Shown in pieces: positions 8,493 to 19,735 of a DNA stretch of 64,000 bases (position 1 is the first letter of the stretch; the number at the start of each line of letters is the position of its first letter). The stretch covers positions 205,758 to 269,757 of the forward strand of contig NZ_LAJA01000014.1 in assembly GCF_000970675.1 (NCBI RefSeq). The letters run 5' to 3'. Made by a program: the position numbers and the translations under genes. Source of the stretch: Domibacillus tundrae. GTDB taxonomy: Bacteria; Bacillota; Bacilli; Bacillales; Domibacillaceae. The notes beneath the pieces are model-generated. The model saw nothing but the letters and a program-made list of their open reading frames with translations. It made no database searches and was not told where the DNA came from.

Positions 8493-8538
8493 TAAAAAAT
8501 GGACAGGGAGCGAATCCAGCTGGATGACGCCCCTGTCC
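8493..8538 (-). terminator. Terminator of the minus-strand GH43 gene
   Basis: GGACAGGG (8501-8508) pairs with CCCTGTCC (8531-8538); a palindrome ATCCAGCTGGAT sits in the loop. On the minus strand a run of six T follows the stem (8493-8500). Confidence 0.7.
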
Positions 8539-8556
8539 GTTTATAAACTCACCACG

Positions 8557-9540
8557 TTACGTTTGGTAAGGGGAAATTGTTTGAATCGTCCCGTCTTCGT
8601 TATATGTTAATTCTGTAAATTTTACACTGCGTTTATGATTCACTCCATCTGATAAAGAACAGTCATGATAAAATAAATACGGTTTGCCGTCGACATGCAC
8701 AATCGAATGATGCGTTGTCCATCCTAATACCGGCTCCAGTATTTTGCCTTTATACGTATACGGCCCTTGTGGATTTTGGCTCATGGCATAAACAATATAA
8801 TGAGTGGTGCCGGTAGAATAAGACAAATAATAACAGCCATTATGCTTATGAACCCATGCTCCTTCAAAAAATCTTCTTTCTTCATCGCTCGCAAAAATAG
8901 GGCTTCCATCCTCATCAAGAATATAAATTTCCTGAGGCGCTTCTTTAAATGTCAGCATATCTTCACTTAATTCTACCACCATCGGTCCTAAAGCGGGAGC
9001 TGATAGATCAGGCCCTTCATCAGCCGGATCGAACGTTCCGGACTGCCACTTTTCCAGCTGGCCGCCCCATAGGCCGCCGAAATACATGTAGGCTTTTTGG
9101 TCATCGTCTATAAGCACAGCGGGATCAATGCTAAAGCTGCCGGGAATATAGCTTTCCTGCGGCGTAAATGGACCGGCTGGATGAGGACTTGTGGCAACGC
9201 CAATCCGGAAAATGTCGTCATGGTCTCTGGCAGGGAAAAATAAATAGTACATATTGTTTTTATAAGCAGCATCTGGTGCCCACATTTGTTTTTTTGCCCA
9301 TGGCACATCTTTTACATGCAGCACTTCGCCATGGTCTATACAAGGAGAATCAAAATCATCCATTGACAGGACATGATAATCTTCCATTTTGTATTGATCC
9401 CCATTGTCATTGGAAGGTTCGTCATGATCCAAATCATGAGAAGGATAAATATAAATCTTTCCTTCAAATACATGGGCAGAAGGATCAGCTGTATAAATGT
9501 GGGTAACTAAAGGGGTATTTGGTTTAACAGTAGTTTCCAT
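8557..9540 (-). CDS. Glycoside hydrolase family 43 (arabinofuranosidase/xylosidase type), cytoplasmic
   Basis: A 327-residue five-bladed propeller hydrolase releasing arabinose or xylose from xylan-derived oligosaccharides. The GH43 catalytic triad is visible: base Asp19 (T-A-D-P-S-A), pKa-modulating Asp139 (S-I-D-P-A-V) and acid Glu226 (F-F-E-G-A-W). No signal peptide, so it acts on imported oligosaccharides. The substrate within GH43 cannot be fixed by eye. Its promoter (9656-9684) is covered downstream by a XylR-type operator (9620-9643), with a cre-like site at 9692-9705, so induction by xylose and repression by glucose are expected. Ribosome site AGCAGG is modest. Confidence 0.85.
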   Translation of the reverse strand: METTVKPNTPLVTHIYTADPSAHVFEGKIYIYPSHDLDHDEPSNDNGDQYKMEDYHVLSMDDFDSPCIDHGEVLHVKDVPWAKKQMWAPDAAYKNNMYYLFFPARDHDDIFRIGVATSPHPAGPFTPQESYIPGSFSIDPAVLIDDDQKAYMYFGGLWGGQLEKWQSGTFDPADEGPDLSAPALGPMVVELSEDMLTFKEAPQEIYILDEDGSPIFASDEERRFFEGAWVHKHNGCYYLSYSTGTTHYIVYAMSQNPQGPYTYKGKILEPVLGWTTHHSIVHVDGKPYLFYHDCSLSDGVNHKRSVKFTELTYNEDGTIQTISPYQT

Positions 9541-9619
9541 TTTGTATCGCCTGCTTTCTGAAAAGATGGATAAAACAAATTATGGCTGGAAGCCTTGCAA
9601 AAACGGAATTCTTTTTATA

Positions 9620-9643
9620 TAGTTTGTTCGAACGACAAACTAA
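9620..9643. promoter_or_regulatory. XylR-type operator (xylO)
   Basis: Inverted repeat with arms AGTTTGT (9621-9627) and ACAAACT (9635-9641) around a 7-base centre, flanked by TA and AA. This matches the xyl operator of Bacillus. It lies just downstream of the minus-strand -10 box, where a repressor would block transcription of the GH43 gene at 8557-9540. Confidence 0.8.
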
Positions 9644-9655
9644 CTTCAATTGTTT

Positions 9656-9684
9656 ATTATACGGATCTCTTTCAAAGAGATCAA
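9656..9684 (-). promoter_or_regulatory. Promoter of the minus-strand GH43 gene
   Basis: Read on the minus strand: TTGATC (9684-9679), 17-base spacer, consensus TATAAT (9661-9656). The spacer and -35 overlap a 9+9 palindrome, GATCTCTTT/AAAGAGATC at 9664-9682. Confidence 0.75.
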
Positions 9685-9691
9685 GGTTTTT

Positions 9692-9705
9692 TGTATTCGT
9701 TTTCA
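9692..9705. promoter_or_regulatory. cre-like CcpA site
   Basis: TGTATTCGTTTTCA matches 13 of 14 positions of TGWAANCGNTNWCA. It lies upstream of the GH43 promoter and in the intergenic region shared with the xylonate dehydratase gene. Confidence 0.5.
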
Positions 9706-9877
9706 TTTTTTAAAATTAAAGAAACTGCTTGATTATCAGAGACGAGCGGTCTCACCCCATCATCAAGAAAAAATAAAAATTAATTATTCGAATTTACTGA
9801 AAAAATGATAGACTATATAGTAAAATGATGGTTTATAATATAGAACACTTTACTTTAAGGAAATGAGAGGGAGCTCA

Positions 9878-11869
9878 ATGTCAATGAAATCTATTTTTCA
9901 ACAAGAAAATACATCTATTTATAACGTGAAAACAAATGCAGGAGGACCGATTGGGACGCTGCCATTAACCCCGCAAATGCTTGAAAACTCACCGAGCGGA
10001 GATCTTTTCGGCTGGACGCAAAATGTGGGCATGGGTTGGAAACCGCAAGATCTTTTAGGAGCGGAAGTGCTGATTCTGGGGACAAACGGCGGGCTTCGAG
10101 ATGATAACGGAAATCCGTTGGCACTTGGCTACCATACAGGGCACTGGGAAATTGATTTGTTAATGAAAGCGGCTGCGGAAGAAATTAAAAGCCAGAAAGG
10201 CATCCCGTTTGCTGCGTTTGTTAGTGATCCGTGTGACGGGCGCTCGCAGGGAACGTTAGGCATGTTTGATTCATTTCCTTACCGGAATGATGCGGCTATG
10301 GTATTCCGTCGCCTGATCCGTTCATTGCCAACACGCCAGGCTGTTGTGGGAGTCGCAACCTGTGATAAAGGCTTGCCGGCAATGATGATAGCGCTTGCGG
10401 GTACACATGATTTGCCAACCGTGATCGTACCAGGAGGTGTGACGCTTCCGCCTACAAATGGGGAAGATGCTGGGAAAATCCAAACCATTGGAGCGCGGTA
10501 TGCAAACAAAGAAATTACTCTCCAGGAAGCATCCGAACTCGGCTGCCGGTCATGCGCAACGTCTGGCGGAGGCTGCCAGTTTTTAGGGACAGCAGGTACC
10601 GCTCAAGTTGTCGCTGAAGCACTGGGCATGGCGGTTACACACGCGGCGTTAGCCCCTTCCGGCCAGAGAATATGGGCAGAAATGGCGAAGCAGTCGGCGC
10701 GTGCTGCATTGGAAATGGAAAAAAATAACGTAACAACAAAAGATATTTTAACGGACAAAGCGATTGAAAATGCGATGACGCTGCATGCGGCATTTGGCGG
10801 TTCGACGAATTTGCTTCTTCATATCCCGGCGATTGCGTTTGCGGCCAACTGCAAAATTCCGACAGTGGAAGACTGGGTGAGAATCAATAACCGAACGCCT
10901 CGTCTAGTGAATGTATTGCCAAATGGACCTGACAGTCATTCAACGGTGCGTTTGTTCCTTGCCGGAGGTGTTCCGGAAGTGATGCTTCACTTACGTAAAC
11001 TGGGCCTTCTGCACGAAGATGTATTAACGGTTACAGGAAATACGCTCGGTGAAAATTTAGATTGGTGGGAAAAGTCAGAACGACGCGCCGCGTTAAGAAA
11101 GCGTTTACTTGAAGCGGACGGCATTTCGCCGGATGAAGTCATTATGAGTCCTGAAAAAGCGAAAGAAAGAGGACTTACTTCAACCGTTACTTTCCCAACA
11201 GGCAACCTCGCGCCGGAAGGGTCGGTTATTAAATCCACTTCTATTGATCCATCGGTTATTGATGAAGACGGTGTGTATCGACATACAGGCCATGCGAAAG
11301 TGTTTACATCTGAAAAGTCAGCCATCCAGTCCATTAAAACGGGCGGCATTGAAGCCGGCGATATTATGGTCGTCATGGGAGGCGGTCCGCTTGGAACCGG
11401 GATGGAAGAAACATATCAATTAACATCAGCGCTCAAATATTTGCCGTTCGGAAAGTATGTTTCACTCATCACCGATGCCCGGTTCTCCGGTGTTTCCACA
11501 GGTGCCTGCATTGGACATGTCGGACCGGAAGCTTTAGCCGATGGACCAATCGGAAAAGTGCGGGATGGGGATGTAATCGAGATTGCTGTGGACTGCCGAA
11601 ACTTGGAAGGAACGGTTAATTTCATTGGCACAAAAACCGAACGGTATTCACCGGAAAAAGCGGTTCAAGTTCTGGCTGAACGCCCGCGTCATGAAGATGT
11701 GAAGCCAAATCCGAATCTGCCGGATGATACTCGTCTTTGGGCAGCTCTTCAATCTGTGAGTGGCGGTACGTGGCGGGGAAGTGTGTATGACACAGACCGG
11801 ATTATTGAAGTGCTCGAAGCCGGCATGAAAGCGCTGGCGGACAAAACGGAGAAGATCGTTTCAGAATAA
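9878..11869 (+). CDS. IlvD/Edd-family dehydratase, YjhG/YagF (D-xylonate dehydratase) type
   Basis: A 663-residue Fe-S dehydratase. The length and the N-terminal extension fit the YjhG/YagF branch, which dehydrates D-xylonate to 2-keto-3-deoxy-xylonate, rather than dihydroxy-acid dehydratase. Candidate cluster ligands are Cys119 (S-D-P-C-D-G-R-S), Cys162 (A-T-C-D-K-G-L-P) and the C-R-S-C...G-G-G-C block (223-233). The ATG at 9878 follows GAGAGGGAG; an in-frame ATG five codons upstream lies inside that site. It sits divergent from one GH43 gene and 15 bases before another, consistent with pentose use. No xylose dehydrogenase or lactonase is seen in the window, so the pathway is incomplete here. 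Confidence 0.82.
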   Translation: MSMKSIFQQENTSIYNVKTNAGGPIGTLPLTPQMLENSPSGDLFGWTQNVGMGWKPQDLLGAEVLILGTNGGLRDDNGNPLALGYHTGHWEIDLLMKAAAEEIKSQKGIPFAAFVSDPCDGRSQGTLGMFDSFPYRNDAAMVFRRLIRSLPTRQAVVGVATCDKGLPAMMIALAGTHDLPTVIVPGGVTLPPTNGEDAGKIQTIGARYANKEITLQEASELGCRSCATSGGGCQFLGTAGTAQVVAEALGMAVTHAALAPSGQRIWAEMAKQSARAALEMEKNNVTTKDILTDKAIENAMTLHAAFGGSTNLLLHIPAIAFAANCKIPTVEDWVRINNRTPRLVNVLPNGPDSHSTVRLFLAGGVPEVMLHLRKLGLLHEDVLTVTGNTLGENLDWWEKSERRAALRKRLLEADGISPDEVIMSPEKAKERGLTSTVTFPTGNLAPEGSVIKSTSIDPSVIDEDGVYRHTGHAKVFTSEKSAIQSIKTGGIEAGDIMVVMGGGPLGTGMEETYQLTSALKYLPFGKYVSLITDARFSGVSTGACIGHVGPEALADGPIGKVRDGDVIEIAVDCRNLEGTVNFIGTKTERYSPEKAVQVLAERPRHEDVKPNPNLPDDTRLWAALQSVSGGTWRGSVYDTDRIIEVLEAGMKALADKTEKIVSE

Positions 11870-11884
11870 TGAAGGAGTGTTTAT

Positions 11885-13494
11885 ATGACTGACATTATCA
11901 ATCCTATTTTGCCGGGCTTCCACCCGGACCCATCGATTATAAGAGTAGAAGACAACTATTATATCGCCACTTCTACATTTGAATGGTTTCCCGGCGTTCA
12001 GCTCTTCCATTCAAAAGATCTGGTTCATTGGCGGCAACTTCCTGCCCCATTAATGCGGGAGTCGCAAATAAACATGGTCGGCGACATCGATTCCGGCGGT
12101 GTGTGGGCTCCTTGCTTAAGTTATTCAGACGGGCTGTTTTATTTAATTTACACAGATGTGAAAAGCCGTATGGGTGCGTTTAAAGATACCCATAACTACA
12201 TGGTAACCGCTGAAAACATTGAAGGCCCCTGGTCCGAACCAGTCTATTTGAACAGCAGCGGCTTTGATCCGTCTCTTTTTCATGAAGAAGATGGAACGAA
12301 GTGGCTCGTCAACATGATTTGGGATTTCCGCAAAGGAAAAAATTCATTTGCGGGCATCGCGCTTCAAGAATACTCGGTACAGGAAAAAAAGCTTATCGGT
12401 CCTGTGAAAAATATTTTTAAAGGGTCCAAACTCGGGCTGACGGAAGCACCCCATATTTATAAGAGGAATGGCTATTATTATTTACTAACGGCTGAAGGGG
12501 GAACGTGGTATACGCACGCTGTGACAGTGGCGCGGTCCCAATCCTTGGCCGGCCCGTATGAGCTGGATCCAGCGAACCCGATTTTAACGTCCAATGAGGA
12601 AGAGAAGCAGCAGCTCCAAAAAGCAGGCCACGGCAGCTTAGTAGAAACACAAAACGGCGACTGGTACATGGCTCACTTATGCGGACGTCCCGTGGTGGGT
12701 AAAAAATGCATATTAGGCCGCGAAACCGCTTTGCAGAAATGTTACTGGACAGACGATGGCTGGCTTCGCATTCAGGGCGGTCCGAATCCGCAAACGATCG
12801 TCGAAGCACCCAGCTTGCCGCCGCATCCTTTTGAACAGGAAAGCAATAAGGATGATTTTACCGGTGAAACACTGAAACATTACTGGAGCTCGTTAAGAAG
12901 AACGTTTACAGACGAATGGATTTCATTATCCGACCGGCCCGGGTACCTCAGGCTGACAGGCGGAGAATCGATGCAGTCTAGCAGTCTATTCACCGTCAAA
13001 GCCTTCTGGCCAGAAGATTAGAAGATATGCAGGTGGAAATCGAAACAGCGGTGGAAATGGATCCGGAACATTTTCAGCAAATGGCCGGGCTGATTGTGTA
13101 TTACGATACCGACGATTATGTGTATCTGCGGGTCACGCATCATGAAGAAACCGGCAAATGCTTAGGGATTATCGAATCAAAGAATGGAAAATATGATGAA
13201 TTATTGGATGAAGGTATTCCGCTGACGTCTTCTTCAACAAAATTAAAAGCGGAGATTCAAAACGAATGGCTGCATTTTTATTTTGCTGAAAACAATCATG
13301 AATGGCAAAAAGTCGGGGGTCCAATCGATATCGGCCACTTGTCGGATGACGATGCGGATTATATCCGGTTTACCGGCACATTTGTCGGCATATGCGCACA
13401 GGATTTAAGCGGACAGAAAAAGAACAGTTATTTTGATTATTTTGATTACCGGAAAAGTAGTCGTACAGCTCCTTCATTAACACATAAGAGCTAG
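11885..13494 (+). pseudogene. xynB: GH43 beta-xylosidase (XynB type), split by a frameshift
   Basis: The sequence aligns over its whole length with XynB-type intracellular beta-1,4-xylosidases (about 530 residues). Frame one (11885-13021) holds the catalytic propeller: base Asp15 (H-P-D-P-S), S-G-F-D-P-S and T-E-A-P-H. Frame two (ORF 13027-13494; in-frame from about 13004) holds the C-terminal beta-sandwich, with F-Q-Q-M-A-G-L and the terminal Y-F-D-Y-F. The junction near 13003-13006 reads F-T-V-K-A-F then L-A-R-R when one T is restored to the C-T-T-C stretch, so a single-base deletion explains it. The catalytic domain alone may fold, but the family needs the sandwich. Good AAGGAGTG ribosome site, 15 bases after the dehydratase. 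Confidence 0.85.
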
Positions 13495-13573
13495 TTTAAT
13501 ATAAACTGCATTTCCGATTATCAGGATGGAGGGACAGTTTTTATATGGAGCCGGTTAAAGCAATGGGCGCAAA

Positions 13574-13608
13574 GAAACCCCTTTGACACTTACTGTCAAA
13601 GGGGTTTC
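13574..13608. terminator. Bidirectional terminator between xynB and cbaA
   Basis: Perfect 15-bp stem (13574-13588 with 13594-13608), 5-base loop CTTAC, between two converging genes. A T-rich tail is clearer on the minus strand. Confidence 0.8.
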
Positions 13609-13610
13609 CA

Positions 13611-15267
13611 TTACCATAATTTATAACCTTTTGAACCGAGCGGACCGCCGTTTAAGATGTCCATAACCGGAATGGTGTACGCGATTAAAATAAGTGCGAC
13701 GAGCACTGTAATCCAAATTTTCCAATTTTCCAGCACCACTGGGGTTTTCTCGGCGCCTTCTGCCACGTCCGCAACCGTGAATTCTTCATCTCCCTTTGGC
13801 GCAAACCAGGCGAGGTTTGCGAAAATAATCAATACAAGAATAATGCCTAAAAATAAGATGGTGCCGCCAACCGCCTGCGCAATTTGATACGGGATCCATT
13901 CCAATGCCTGCGCTGCATCCCCATAGGTGGAGAAAGACGAACGGCGCGGCGCACCAAGCAGGCCAACCCAATGCATGGCACCCGACATAATCGTCATGCC
14001 AAACGCCCACGTGAACGCCTGGATGATCGCCAGTGTATTCATTTGCGGCGTCAGCACACGGCCGGTTAAATGTGGAATCAGCCAATAGGCAACGCCGAAA
14101 AAGGTTAATAAAACGGTTGTCGCCACCGTTAAGTGAAAACGGCCGGTTACCCAGATCGTATTATGGACAACCTGGTTCATTTGGTGAGAGGCATTAATAA
14201 TCCCGCCTGCTCCCGCCGGAATAAACGCAGCCATGCCAATAAACGGCACGAGGAAACGAGCATCACCCCATGGCAGCTTACGGAACCAGCCGAACAGGCC
14301 TTTTCCGCCAAGCTCCCGGCCGCGCGCGTGTTTCAAACATGGCAAACATGCTGAAGGCGGTCATAAGAGATGGAATAATCACCATAAACGTCAGCACGAC
14401 CTGTAAAAACTTCCAAAATGCGCTGATGCCTGGTTCGGTCAGCTGGTGGTGAAAGCCAACTGGAATCGAGAATAAGAGAAATAAAATAAACGATAGGCGG
14501 GCGAGTGAATCCGAGAAAATTTTGCCGCCGATAATTTTGGGCACAATCGCATACCATGCCATATAAGCAGGCAGCAGCCAGAAATAAACAAGCGCGTGGC
14601 CAAAATACCAAAACAATGTACGGGTAATCAGTACATCCACCCGTGCAATGAGCCCGAGGGACCAAGGAAGCAGTTGAAGCAGCACTTCAGAGGCAACACC
14701 AAGCGTTGCGACAAACCACATAACCGAGTTCACAACCGCCATAAACGTTAAAAGCGGCGACGTCTGTCCTTTGTTTGCTTTGCGCCATTGTACATAACGA
14801 GCCACCTGCGCAAAACCGACAAGCCAGCTGCCAACGACCACAAATGTCAGCCCCAGATAGAAAATCCAGTGAGCCTGAAGCGGTGCGTAAAACGTATAAA
14901 GAACAGTCGCTTCATTAAGTAAAATCATCGTAGCGGCCATCGTGGTGCCAAGTGTCATAAGCCAGAAGCCAATCCAGGCGGCCATCCGCTGTTTCGCTGA
15001 GAACGCGCCGGCTGTCCGGCTTACGACCGCATACTGAAAGCCCATGATAAAAAAGGTGGTTAAAACGAGGCCGAGCATAACACCGTGAACCGTCAATACC
15101 TGATAATAGCCGATATTGGCCGGGAGCTCAAAGCGGCCGGAGCGGACAAATACTTGCAACAGTCCCATTAATCCGCCAACCGCAAGCGCTAAAAAGGCAA
15201 CGTACATGTGCGCCATTGCGACGCGCGCATCTTTATGATTAACCCTAAGTATGGATTGCGTATTCAT
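13611..15267 (-). pseudogene. cbaA: ba3-type cytochrome c oxidase subunit I, frameshifted
   Basis: Heme-copper oxidase subunit I of the ba3 (type B) class, a multi-helix membrane protein that reduces O2 to water. Frame one (15267-14278) contains the heme and copper ligands V-H-G-V-M-L, G-H-A-L-V-Y-F and F-H-H-Q; frame two (14345-13611) contains the last helices, including G-A-M-H-W-V-G-L. The frames join at 14331-14333: removing one A from the minus-strand G-A-A-A-C-A-C gives F-E-H-A-R-G-R-E-L-G-G-K-G, continuous protein. So one base is inserted in a short A run. If real, the terminal oxidase is inactive. The start overlaps the stop of cbaB by 4 bases. Confidence 0.85.
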
Positions 15268-15746
15268 TCGTCCCCCACCAGCTTAATCATCGATTTCATC
15301 GTATGGTGACCAGTGCCGCAATATTCGTTGCACAGCACGAGAAATTCACCAGTTTTGTTCAATGTTGTGACGTATTCGCTTATATAGCCTGGTTCGAGCA
15401 TCATGTTAATATTAGTGCCGGCAACTTCAAAGCCGTGAACCACATCTTTTGTTGTCGCGATAATCTTTACTCTAGAGCCGACCAGAATTTCTGCTTCAAC
15501 CGGTGCGTAATAAAAGGCGGATGCCACAACGACAAGTTCATACTCCCATTCTTTGCCCGCCACTTTTTTCAGTCCCGGTTCATTAAACGGGGCAATTTTA
15601 TCCACTTGCTCATAATTAATGGTTTTCACAGAACTGGGCGGCTGGTCTCCTTGATGGAACGCGCCTATCCCGATTACGACAAGAAACACAACGAGTGCTC
15701 CCGTGCCGAAAGTGAGCCACCACTTTTCATAACGGTGTAAATGCAT
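15264..15746 (-). CDS. cbaB: ba3-type cytochrome c oxidase subunit II
   Basis: Membrane-anchored CuA subunit that accepts electrons from cytochrome c. One N-terminal helix (about residues 9-29) anchors a cupredoxin domain on the outer face. The CuA ligands are visible: His in V-V-H-G-F, and C-N-E-Y-C-G-T-G-H-H-T-M supplying two Cys, His and Met. AGAGGAGGAT ribosome site. Length 160 is normal for the family. It is placed between the small subunit gene and cbaA, overlapping the latter by 4 bases. Confidence 0.92.
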   Translation of the reverse strand: MHLHRYEKWWLTFGTGALVVFLVVIGIGAFHQGDQPPSSVKTINYEQVDKIAPFNEPGLKKVAGKEWEYELVVVASAFYYAPVEAEILVGSRVKIIATTKDVVHGFEVAGTNINMMLEPGYISEYVTTLNKTGEFLVLCNEYCGTGHHTMKSMIKLVGDE

Positions 15747-15764
15747 AGTTGATCCTCCTCTAAA

Positions 15765-15905
15765 TTAAAAACGGCCAGCAAAAATGGAAAAGACAACAAG
15801 CCACGTTGCAATAATAAAAATGCCTAAACCAAAAACCGAATACAATGTGCCTTTTAATTGATCGCCTTCATCCTCTGTTTTATGTTTGCGTTTTTCTGAA
15901 GCCAT
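15765..15905 (-). CDS. cbaD: Cytochrome c oxidase subunit 2A (small ba3 subunit)
   Basis: A 46-residue single-helix protein: charged N-terminus (about 18 residues) then a hydrophobic helix (about 22-44). This is the pattern of the IIa subunit found ahead of subunit II in Bacillus ba3 operons. The ATG at 15905 is chosen because AAAGGGGG lies 7 bases upstream; an ATG two codons earlier is too close to that site. Confidence 0.78.
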   Translation of the reverse strand: MASEKRKHKTEDEGDQLKGTLYSVFGLGIFIIATWLVVFSIFAGRF

Positions 15906-16083
15906 CCCCATGCCCCCTTTCCGAGATGCTTTGTTCGTTAGCACTATCTTAACCGTGTAAAAAAATGATTCTGTGAGAAAAATCACAAATATAATGCTTT
16001 ATGTGAAAAAAGTGTGAAAAAGGATAGGGACTATAGTTAACGAATAATCTGAAAAAAAAGATTAATAATGTTCGTGTTTTATA

Positions 16084-16114
16084 TTGATTTTTTCGATCAG
16101 TATGCTATTATAAT
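16084..16114 (+). promoter_or_regulatory. Promoter of the xpt-pbuX operon
   Basis: TTGATT at 16084-16089 with TATTAT at 16106-16111 (16 bases) or TATAAT at 16109-16114 (19 bases), just ahead of the riboswitch aptamer. Confidence 0.55.
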
Positions 16115-16133
16115 GACTATCAATTAAACATTA

Positions 16134-16207
16134 TTCACTCATATAATCGCGGGGATTGGCCTGCAAGTTTCTACCGGAACACCGTAAATGATCCGACTAT
16201 GAGTGAA
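16134..16207 (+). promoter_or_regulatory. Guanine-class purine riboswitch aptamer
   Basis: The three-way junction sequence closely follows the B. subtilis xpt aptamer: CACTCATATAATCGCGGGG, GCAAGTTTCTACCGG and CCGTAAATG...CCGACTATG. P1 pairs TTCACTCAT (16134-16142) with ATGAGTGAA (16199-16207). The specificity base in GACTATG is C, which selects guanine/hypoxanthine over adenine. Downstream genes are xanthine salvage and uptake, as expected. Confidence 0.95.
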
Positions 16208-16262
16208 CAAGAGAACGGATTTTTTCTGTTCCCGCCTGAAGGCATTGTTCACTCTTTTTTTT
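16201..16262 (+). terminator. Riboswitch expression-platform terminator
   Basis: GAGTGAACAA (16201-16210) pairs with TTGTTCACTC (16245-16254) followed by eight T. Its 5' arm overlaps aptamer helix P1, so ligand binding and termination share strands. Confidence 0.85.
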
Positions 16263-16295
16263 GAACGCTATGCTTCAGGCTTTTTTTGTGCCTGA

Positions 16296-18205
<1,910 letters not shown>

Positions 18206-18289
18206 AACCATACTCCCACGTTTTAAAGGCATTAAAATGTCGTGACGTCATCTACATTTCTTTACTAAAAGAGGTGGAGGTGGCGTTTT

Positions 18290-19639
18290 TTGTGTTCAAA
18301 AAGATTAACAAAAAGAAGAACTTCTAAAGATGAACTAGAATTTAATTTTACATTCGAGCAGGCATTCGATTATTTTCTCTCAGCAAAGAAATTCGAAGGA
18401 TTAAGGCAGACGACAATAAAAAGTCATCTTGAGCATTATAACTTTTTTATAAAGTGGTTGAACGAAATGCATCCAGAAATAAAAATGGTTGCCGACCTAA
18501 CCTCATTTACAGTGCGAGAGTACATCATTTACATGCAAGACGATCATTACAACTATAAAACCAAAACGAATGGATTAAGCGTACAAACAGTCAACGCAAG
18601 GCTGCGATTTTTAAAAACTTTTTATAACTTCCTTGACGATGAAAACTTGATCAAAGATAACAGCATCGAGAAGATCAAGCTTCTTAAATCTGACGAAAGA
18701 AAATTCACCAAACTTACGGATGATGAACTAAAAAGATTATTTGAAATACCAAACAAAGAGAACTTTCCCCAGTTCCGGGATTTTGTCATTATGAATCTTT
18801 TATATGATACAGGGATGCGGATAAGTGAAACAATTTCAATTAAGAAAACGGATTTGGATTTTAAAAGCAGAAAAATCATTCTTCCGTCTGACGTAACAAA
18901 AGGGAGAAAAGAAAGGATAATTCCCGTTTCCAACTACACTTTGAAGTTGTTGATTGAGCTTATCGCAGAAAATGATGCTCACTGGGATAACAGATACGTG
19001 TTTCTGAACTGGAATGGTGAACAGATGTCCGATGATACCTTTAGAAGAAACTTAAAAAGATATGTATCTAAAGCAGGGATTGAAAAAGATTTTTCTTGCC
19101 ACGATTTTAGACGCCAAGCTGTTACAGATATGTTGGCCAATGGAGCCTCAATCTGGGCTGTTCAAGCTATCGTCGGACATGTTAATATACTGCCGACCAA
19201 GCGCAGCCGCGACATGCAGCAGACCGTAAATTTAGTGCAAATACTACCCGCTGAGCCAGCAGAAAATGAAAAAGGCGGACAAGCTCCGTCAGGAAACGGG
19301 GAGCAAGAAGTCAATATCTCTCTTAAGACTAGTACTAATATTAATACTAATACATATCAGCCTGCAGCGCCGACTTCGTTTTATGGACGTTTTAAACATT
19401 TCGTTTCTTCAACAATCGGCGGGGGCCAATCGTTAATCAGCCGTCTATTTGGCGTATATAAGGCGCATTCTACGCCGCTAACTAAGTATGGTGCATTCGC
19501 TGACGTTGAACATGCTGGATATGAGGCGTTAAGGGCGGCTGTAATGGCGACTAAGGCGAAGCGTATAAAGAATCTACCGGGATTTTATAGTGGCGTGTTG
19601 GACTGTGTGCTGGACCGTTTTGTCTTTGAAGAAAGCTAG
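18290..19639 (+). CDS. Chimeric tyrosine recombinase lacking the catalytic tyrosine
   Basis: Residues 1-300 are a tyrosine recombinase: SAM-like core-binding domain (20-120) and catalytic domain with Arg177 (T-G-M-R-I-S-E), Lys204, His271 and Arg274 (H-D-F-R-R), and His297 (V-G-H). After V-G-H-V-N-I the nucleophilic Tyr region expected near residue 306 is missing. The reading frame instead continues for 150 residues of different character (L-P-T-K-R-S-R-D-M onward; Asn/Thr linker; a helical C-terminal domain with S-F-Y-G-R-F-K and R-L-F-G-V-Y-K) that I do not recognise. The junction at about 19190 suggests fusion by deletion. Such a protein should bind but not cleave DNA. TTG start with GGAGGTGG upstream; the only plausible start in frame. 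Confidence 0.7.
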   Translation: MCSKRLTKRRTSKDELEFNFTFEQAFDYFLSAKKFEGLRQTTIKSHLEHYNFFIKWLNEMHPEIKMVADLTSFTVREYIIYMQDDHYNYKTKTNGLSVQTVNARLRFLKTFYNFLDDENLIKDNSIEKIKLLKSDERKFTKLTDDELKRLFEIPNKENFPQFRDFVIMNLLYDTGMRISETISIKKTDLDFKSRKIILPSDVTKGRKERIIPVSNYTLKLLIELIAENDAHWDNRYVFLNWNGEQMSDDTFRRNLKRYVSKAGIEKDFSCHDFRRQAVTDMLANGASIWAVQAIVGHVNILPTKRSRDMQQTVNLVQILPAEPAENEKGGQAPSGNGEQEVNISLKTSTNINTNTYQPAAPTSFYGRFKHFVSSTIGGGQSLISRLFGVYKAHSTPLTKYGAFADVEHAGYEALRAAVMATKAKRIKNLPGFYSGVLDCVLDRFVFEES

Positions 19640-19735
19640 CGGGTGCTTGCGGAGGAAGTGTAAGTCTCAGCGTCAGGCTACAAGTAGACCCATGTATATG
19701 CCAGCGGAAAAGTTCACCGCATTACATAATAACGC

